Assembly (NCBI GenBank): GCA_021775355.1
Contig: JAJFHZ010000001.1
Coordinates: 1-56,820 of the forward strand
Direction of reading: 5' to 3'
Length of the DNA: 56,820 nucleotides
Origin: Amylibacter sp.
GTDB taxonomy: Bacteria; Pseudomonadota; Alphaproteobacteria; Rhodobacterales; Rhodobacteraceae
This document shows positions 53,130-56,820 of the stretch, in pieces (the first letter of the stretch is position 1; each line of letters starts with the position of its first letter). The notes beneath the pieces are model-generated. The model did not search any database, was not told where the DNA came from, and saw nothing but the letters and a program-made list of their open reading frames with translations. The position numbers and the translations under genes are program-made.

Positions 53130-53810
53130 ATGAAAGAAACAGAGCTATATGCGCCAATCAAAACCCATCTTGAAGGGCAGGGGTATGACGTTAAGGCGGA
53201 AGTCAAAGATTGCGATCTTGTGGCTGTGCGCGGCATGGAAGACCCCGTGATTGTTGAGCTGAAACTGTCCTTATCCATCGCACTGTTGATGCAAGGTATC
53301 GACCGCCAATCCATGACGGACGCGGTTTATGTGGCTGTGCCTGCGGGCAAGGGAAAACGCTGGGCATGTCAAGTGAAGGACGCAGTGAAACTGTGTCGCC
53401 GCTTGGGGCTTGGGCTGATGTCTGTTCGCTTTGACGCTGCTACGCCGTCTGTGTTGGTGCATTGTGATGCGGGGCCGTATCGCCCGCGCAAGGTGAAGGT
53501 ACGCAAGCTAGCCTTGTTGAAAGAGTTTGAACGGCGTGTGGGTGACCCGAATACGGGCGGGCAAACACGGCGTAAAATTATCACAGCGTATCGCCAAGAT
53601 GCCTTGCGTATTGCAGCCGCTTTGGTTGAGGGGCCGAATAAACCACGAGTTTTGGCGGAAATGCTGGGCGTGGGAAAAGCCGCCGGTATTTTACAGGCCG
53701 ATCATTATGGCTGGTTTGAACGGGTGGAACGCGGAGTTTATGAGCTACGCCCATCAGGGCATGAGGCGTTGAAAACCTATGCGGATATTGTCAAAGCTTT
53801 GCAAGGATAG
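53130..53810 (+). CDS. DUF2161 protein (predicted PD-(D/E)XK-type fold)
   Basis: 226 residues. The N-terminal part has a nuclease-like core: VKDCDLVAVRGMEDPVIVEL followed by KL, with the spaced Asp, Glu and Lys expected of the PD-(D/E)XK fold. The C-terminal ~90 residues look like a winged-helix (RRKIITAYRQDALRIAAAL ... ADHYGWFERVERGVYEL). DUF2161 is common in Rhodobacterales; its role is unknown. The same frame is open upstream to 52689, but that part is antisense to the YcgN gene. It ends 20 bases inside the convergent ribF gene. Confidence 0.75.
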   Translation: MKETELYAPIKTHLEGQGYDVKAEVKDCDLVAVRGMEDPVIVELKLSLSIALLMQGIDRQSMTDAVYVAVPAGKGKRWACQVKDAVKLCRRLGLGLMSVRFDAATPSVLVHCDAGPYRPRKVKVRKLALLKEFERRVGDPNTGGQTRRKIITAYRQDALRIAAALVEGPNKPRVLAEMLGVGKAAGILQADHYGWFERVERGVYELRPSGHEALKTYADIVKALQG

Positions 53811-54729
53811 TGCGGCTTTCAACGCAATCCGCCTCAATTTGAAGGATCAATTCGTCAAGGCTGTCGAACTTCAGTTCGGGCCGTTGGAACTGTACAAGGG
53901 CTACGGATATTTCAGTGTCATAAATATCGCCGGAAAAATCAAAGATAAAAACTTCCAGATTCGGAACATTCATCCCAAACGTAGGCCGATCCCCAATGGA
54001 TGCCGCCCCTTTGTATTTACCTTTGTGTGGGCCTTCCAGAACATCAACCAGAACCGCATAAACCCCGAATTTCGGCAGGTGCAGCCCGTCTAATGACAGG
54101 TTCGCGGTGGGATAGCCCAAATCACGCCCGCGTGCATCGCCATGTTCCACACGCGCGTCAATACGGTGCCAGTGGCCCAACATGCGTGCGGCGTCTTCGG
54201 GGCGTCCCTCACTTAAAGCTGTGCGAATGGCGGTTGACGAAAAGATGCCTTTTTCGTCCGATACAAGCGGTAAAACGGTGACGCCGAAGCCCATTTCATC
54301 TCCCATATTGCGCAGCATATCGGCATTGCCTTCGCGGCCTTTGCCGAATTGAAAATCAGCACCGACCACGACGTGTTTCAGACCAAGACTTTCGTGGATC
54401 ACATCGTGGCAAAATGCATGGGCGGTCAAGCCGGATAGTGCTGCATTGAAATTCAACTGGTAAAGATGTGTAACGCCCAGTTTTTCCAGACGATGAGCTT
54501 TGGCTTCGGCACCCATCAAACGGAATGCAGGCGCGTCAGGGGCGAAATATTCACGCGGATGCGGCTCAAACGTCATGACGCCCATTGGGCAATTCAGACG
54601 TTCAGCCTGTTCGCGCACGACATCCAGTATTGCCTGATGGCCTAGATGCACACCGTCGAAATTGCCGATGGCAACGGCGGCACCAATGTCATCGGTATTG
54701 GCAAATTGATAGTCGCGAACAATATGCAT
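53791..54729 (-). CDS. ribF: Bifunctional riboflavin kinase / FAD synthetase
   Basis: 312 residues. The nucleotidyl-transferase domain has GNFDGVHLGH (22-31), and the C-terminal kinase domain has DLGYPTANLSL and the later IGDRPTFGMNVPNLEVFIFD. It converts riboflavin to FMN and then FAD. ATG 54729 is used; the preceding TTG codon is in frame but unnecessary. The TIGR01459 HAD gene ends 21 bases upstream on the same strand, likely one operon. The convergent DUF2161 gene overlaps its end by 20 bases. Confidence 0.95.
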   Translation of the reverse strand: MHIVRDYQFANTDDIGAAVAIGNFDGVHLGHQAILDVVREQAERLNCPMGVMTFEPHPREYFAPDAPAFRLMGAEAKAHRLEKLGVTHLYQLNFNAALSGLTAHAFCHDVIHESLGLKHVVVGADFQFGKGREGNADMLRNMGDEMGFGVTVLPLVSDEKGIFSSTAIRTALSEGRPEDAARMLGHWHRIDARVEHGDARGRDLGYPTANLSLDGLHLPKFGVYAVLVDVLEGPHKGKYKGAASIGDRPTFGMNVPNLEVFIFDFSGDIYDTEISVALVQFQRPELKFDSLDELILQIEADCVESRTILAKL

Positions 54730-54750
54730 CAAAGTTCTCTTCAGATTTGG

Positions 54751-55608
54751 TTACCGCAGATGACCCATAGAATAGGTCGGCGTCAACTGGGCTTTTGCCA
54801 AAAAAGCATTCAGCTTGACCGGATCAGGCTGACCGTCCGTTGCTGTTTCGCCTGCCGCCAAGCCCCCTGTGATGAACAGGCTGTCGATGTCTTCACCAAT
54901 TGCACCCCGGATATCGGTGTTGATACCGTCGCCGATGCCGATGATTTTCTTCGGCAACACTTCGCGCCCTGTGATTTGGGTTAGCCGCTGATAAGCAAGG
55001 TCGTAAATGGGCGGGTGCGGTTTTCCGAAATAATGCGCCTCACCGCCCATTTCAGAATAGGCTTGTGCCAATGCACCTGCACAATAAATACGCTTGTCCC
55101 CACGATCGACCATCACATCGGGATTGGCACAGAGCATTTTTAAACCGTTGTTTTTAGCTTCAAGAAAAATCGCACGATAATCTTCGGGGGTTTCGACGTT
55201 GTCATCAAACAGGCCCGTGCAAACAATACCTTCAGCTTGATTTAAAGGGACGTGGGCCACATCAATACCGGCATAAAACGGTGCGTCACGTTCCGGCCCA
55301 AGTGCAAAAACCTTTTTGCCATAAGCGCCGGATGCCAAGGCCGCACGCGCCGCATCACCACTCGATACACAGCCCCGATAAAGATCGCGCGAAACACCGA
55401 TACCGTCGAGCTGTGTAAAGACTGAACTGGATGGGCGCGGGCTGTTGGTCAGCAATAAAACTGTGCCGCCCTTGTCACGAAATGCTTCCAGTACAGCCAC
55501 AGCAGCCGTAAAAGGTTTTATACCGTTATGAAGACATCCCCATAGATCAACCAAGGCGGCATCATATTTGTCGGATATCTGGGCAAAATTATCGATAATT
55601 TGTGTCAT
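54751..55608 (-). CDS. HAD-superfamily phosphatase, TIGR01459 type
   Basis: 285 residues, HAD subfamily IIA (NagD-like). Motif I is ALVDLWGCLHNG (Asp21; Trp23 stands where other HADs have the second Asp, as usual for this subgroup), motif II LLLTNSPRP, and motif IV IGIGDGINTDIRGA. It is a predicted phosphatase of unknown substrate. The conserved neighbourhood with ribF in alphaproteobacteria makes a flavin-related phosphate ester an attractive candidate. Confidence 0.88.
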   Translation of the reverse strand: MTQIIDNFAQISDKYDAALVDLWGCLHNGIKPFTAAVAVLEAFRDKGGTVLLLTNSPRPSSSVFTQLDGIGVSRDLYRGCVSSGDAARAALASGAYGKKVFALGPERDAPFYAGIDVAHVPLNQAEGIVCTGLFDDNVETPEDYRAIFLEAKNNGLKMLCANPDVMVDRGDKRIYCAGALAQAYSEMGGEAHYFGKPHPPIYDLAYQRLTQITGREVLPKKIIGIGDGINTDIRGAIGEDIDSLFITGGLAAGETATDGQPDPVKLNAFLAKAQLTPTYSMGHLR

Positions 55609-55946
55609 AGTCCGTGCGTATCAGGACGATTGGTTCCTGACCAGCCATATTGATTTACAAAGGGTCAAAATATCATTGCCAAAGGCGTCAAGGCTTACAA
55701 ATTACCGCCTTGCTGGTATCCGGAACCCGGTTTTGACTAAATATGTTGTAAAAACGCATCGGCGACTTGTTGCGAAAAGATAACGTTCGCGGTCATACGT
55801 TGATGCATGATGCAAGTTACTGGATTGATCGTGCATCAAAGAAAAATACCGCACAAACAATGGAGTGATCTTGTGAATTGTTTTTGTCAGCCGTAGTAAG
55901 AAACACATCCCCAAGTTTTACGGGGCATGTCTAAGGAGATTGTAAA
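55609..55946. other. Intergenic stretch, no gene seen
   Basis: 338 bases between divergent genes. It contains a loose inverted repeat (TTGATGCA near 55799 and TGCATCAA near 55831). The ribosome site CTAAGGAGATTG precedes the isomerase gene at 55947. Short frames on either strand lack ribosome sites and look random. Confidence 0.5.
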
Positions 55947-56288
55947 ATGCCACATTTTGTTATCGAACAGGGTAATGCCTTGTTAAATGATGCGGACATC
56001 AATGATGTTTTGCAAATCACGCTGGATTGTGGCGGCCGCATGGATTTTATCAACAAAGACGACATTAAAGTCAGGTTACTGCCCTATACGCATTTTGTGG
56101 CAGGTGACGGCAGAACAAGTTTTCTGCATATCACGGTTTACCTACTTGATGGCCGGCCCGACGCTTTGAAAGAAGTCCTTTCCATGGCACTTCGCGATGA
56201 ATTGGATCAGCGCTTTTCGCTAGTGCAAAGCATTTCTATTGATGTGCGCGATATGAACCGTGCGTGCTATAAGAAACGGCTGGCCTAA
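55947..56288 (+). CDS. 5-carboxymethyl-2-hydroxymuconate delta-isomerase family protein
   Basis: 113 residues, tautomerase superfamily, CHMI type (PF02962). It opens MPHFVIEQGN, so that removal of Met exposes the catalytic N-terminal proline; the late segment FSLVQSISIDVRDMNRACY matches the family. CHMI works in homoprotocatechuate breakdown, but none of the other hpa genes are near, so the role here is open. The ribosome site AAGGAG is strong. Confidence 0.85.
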   Translation: MPHFVIEQGNALLNDADINDVLQITLDCGGRMDFINKDDIKVRLLPYTHFVAGDGRTSFLHITVYLLDGRPDALKEVLSMALRDELDQRFSLVQSISIDVRDMNRACYKKRLA

Positions 56289-56338
56289 GCCTTGGTCATA
56301 TTTGAAGCATTATGATTTTCTTTTTGTCCAATCGTAAC

Positions 56339-56367
56339 TTGACTCTGATCTTTCCTATCCCTAAATA
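56339..56367 (+). promoter_or_regulatory. sigma-70 promoter of groES-groEL
   Basis: TTGACT (56339-56344) and TAAATA (56362-56367) with a 17-base spacer, immediately upstream of the CIRCE element. The arrangement is the usual HrcA-repressed housekeeping promoter of groESL. Confidence 0.75.
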
Positions 56368-56374
56368 ACTGTCG

Positions 56375-56401
56375 TTAGCACTCGTAGGAGGTGAGTGCTA
56401 A
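56375..56401. promoter_or_regulatory. CIRCE element (HrcA operator)
   Basis: TTAGCACTC (56375-56383), nine-base spacer, GAGTGCTAA (56393-56401): a perfect match to the CIRCE inverted repeat. HrcA bound here represses groESL until heat or unfolded proteins titrate GroEL. Confidence 0.97.
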
Positions 56402-56454
56402 TGTTTGTATCACCTCCTGAATTGATAATTTTAACAAACAACGGAGCAATCCTA

Positions 56455-56739
56455 ATGGCATTTACACCTCTGCACGACCGTGTACTGGTTCGTCGTCTTG
56501 AAGGCGAAGAAAAAACCGCAGGCGGCTTGATCATCCCTGATTCAGCAAAAGAAAAACCAGCTGAAGGCGAGATTATCTCTGCTGGCGAAGGCGCACGCAA
56601 AGACAGCGGCGAACTGATCCCAATGGCTGTTAAAGCCGGTGACAAAGTTTTGTTCGGCAAATGGTCCGGCACAGAAGTCACTATCGACGGCGAAGAGCTG
56701 TTGATCATGAAAGAAGCTGACATTCTTGGTCTGCTTTAA
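56455..56739 (+). CDS. groES: Co-chaperonin GroES
   Basis: 94 residues, the full co-chaperonin length: [20 protein letters not shown], the mobile loop [18 protein letters not shown], and [20 protein letters not shown]. It caps the GroEL ring. The start at 56455 has GGAG eight bases upstream; a longer frame from 56395 crosses the CIRCE element and is not used. groEL follows after 31 bases. Confidence 0.98.
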   Translation: MAFTPLHDRVLVRRLEGEEKTAGGLIIPDSAKEKPAEGEIISAGEGARKDSGELIPMAVKAGDKVLFGKWSGTEVTIDGEELLIMKEADILGLL

Positions 56740-56770
56740 GCGCTAAATATTTGAATTAGGAGTAGCTATA

Positions 56771-56820
56771 ATGGCTGGTAAAGACGTAAAATTCGGCACA
56801 GACGCCCGTAACTTGATGCT
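56771..56820 (+). CDS. groEL: Chaperonin GroEL, N-terminal part (cut by window edge)
   Basis: Sixteen complete codons (MAGKDVKFGTDARNLM) match the invariant GroEL start. TTAGGAGTAGC precedes the ATG. It continues beyond the window. Confidence 0.96.
   Translation, partial: MAGKDVKFGTDARNLM

Noticed and set aside
55702..55914. Minus-strand 70-codon frame in the gap before the isomerase gene
   Set aside because: No ribosome site and Arg/Thr/Phe-rich random composition.
1..56820. CRISPR arrays, insertion sequences, integrases
   Set aside because: No regularly spaced repeats, transposase or integrase frames found by reading; short eroded fragments cannot be excluded.

Overview
The window reads as a piece of an alphaproteobacterial chromosome, most likely a marine member of the Rhodobacterales (Roseobacter group). 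The grounds are the gene families present (MttB-like methyltransferase next to a GcvT-fused FAD enzyme, XdhC with an oxygen-type xanthine dehydrogenase, a YcgN cysteine-cluster protein, DUF2161, and ribF beside a TIGR01459 HAD hydrolase), the A/T-leaning codon use (G+C a little under 50% by eye) and a perfect CIRCE element before groES. The genus cannot be fixed from the sequence alone. No insertion sequence, CRISPR array, rRNA or intact tRNA was found.

Layout. 1-2100 (minus): start of an L,D-transpeptidase, a ferric-reductase-like membrane flavoprotein and a DUF2267 protein. 2101-6412: an accessory patch with long non-coding stretches, a membrane-anchored FHA/trypsin-like protease, a secreted cysteine-rich protein of unknown function, and two decayed 5' halves of an initiator- or elongator-type tRNA-Met bracketing that unknown gene. 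6413-21250: a catabolic and uptake cluster for nitrogenous compounds. It holds a polar amino-acid ABC transporter; a minus-strand operon of a 2-oxoglutarate hydroxylase, a threonine-aldolase-like enzyme, an MmgE/PrpD protein and a PuuB-like oxidase; a ureohydrolase; two LysR regulators; and MttB-like and dimethylglycine-dehydrogenase-like genes. 21247-27322: small regulators and their targets (SoxR with a VOC protein, a WYL regulator), a DMT exporter, DUF4105, an acyltransferase and a GlxA-type regulator. 27552-33771: a SulP transporter, an enolase-superfamily gene preceded by a gene remnant, a structured intergenic region, a Tet-type MFS exporter, an ankyrin protein and an aldo/keto reductase. 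33955-35503: a Tat-exported nitroreductase with a MarR regulator and twin operators. 35554-44784: one minus-strand supraoperon for xanthine dehydrogenase and a BMP-type ABC importer. 44939-56820: housekeeping genes (dnaE, prs, ribF, groES, groEL start) with scattered metabolic genes.

How the parts fit. The purine supraoperon couples import of a nucleoside or purine base to oxidation by xanthine dehydrogenase. In the 6.4-21 kb cluster a solute is imported. A beta-hydroxylase followed by a retro-aldol PLP enzyme would be able to cleave an amino-acid side chain, and the MttB/GcvT-FAD pair would remove N-methyl groups. This pathway is inferred from families and gene order, not demonstrated. Gene packing is tight: six of eleven convergent pairs share exactly four bases at their stop codons, so intrinsic terminators are scarce; the clear ones are at 7287, 30692 and 35511.
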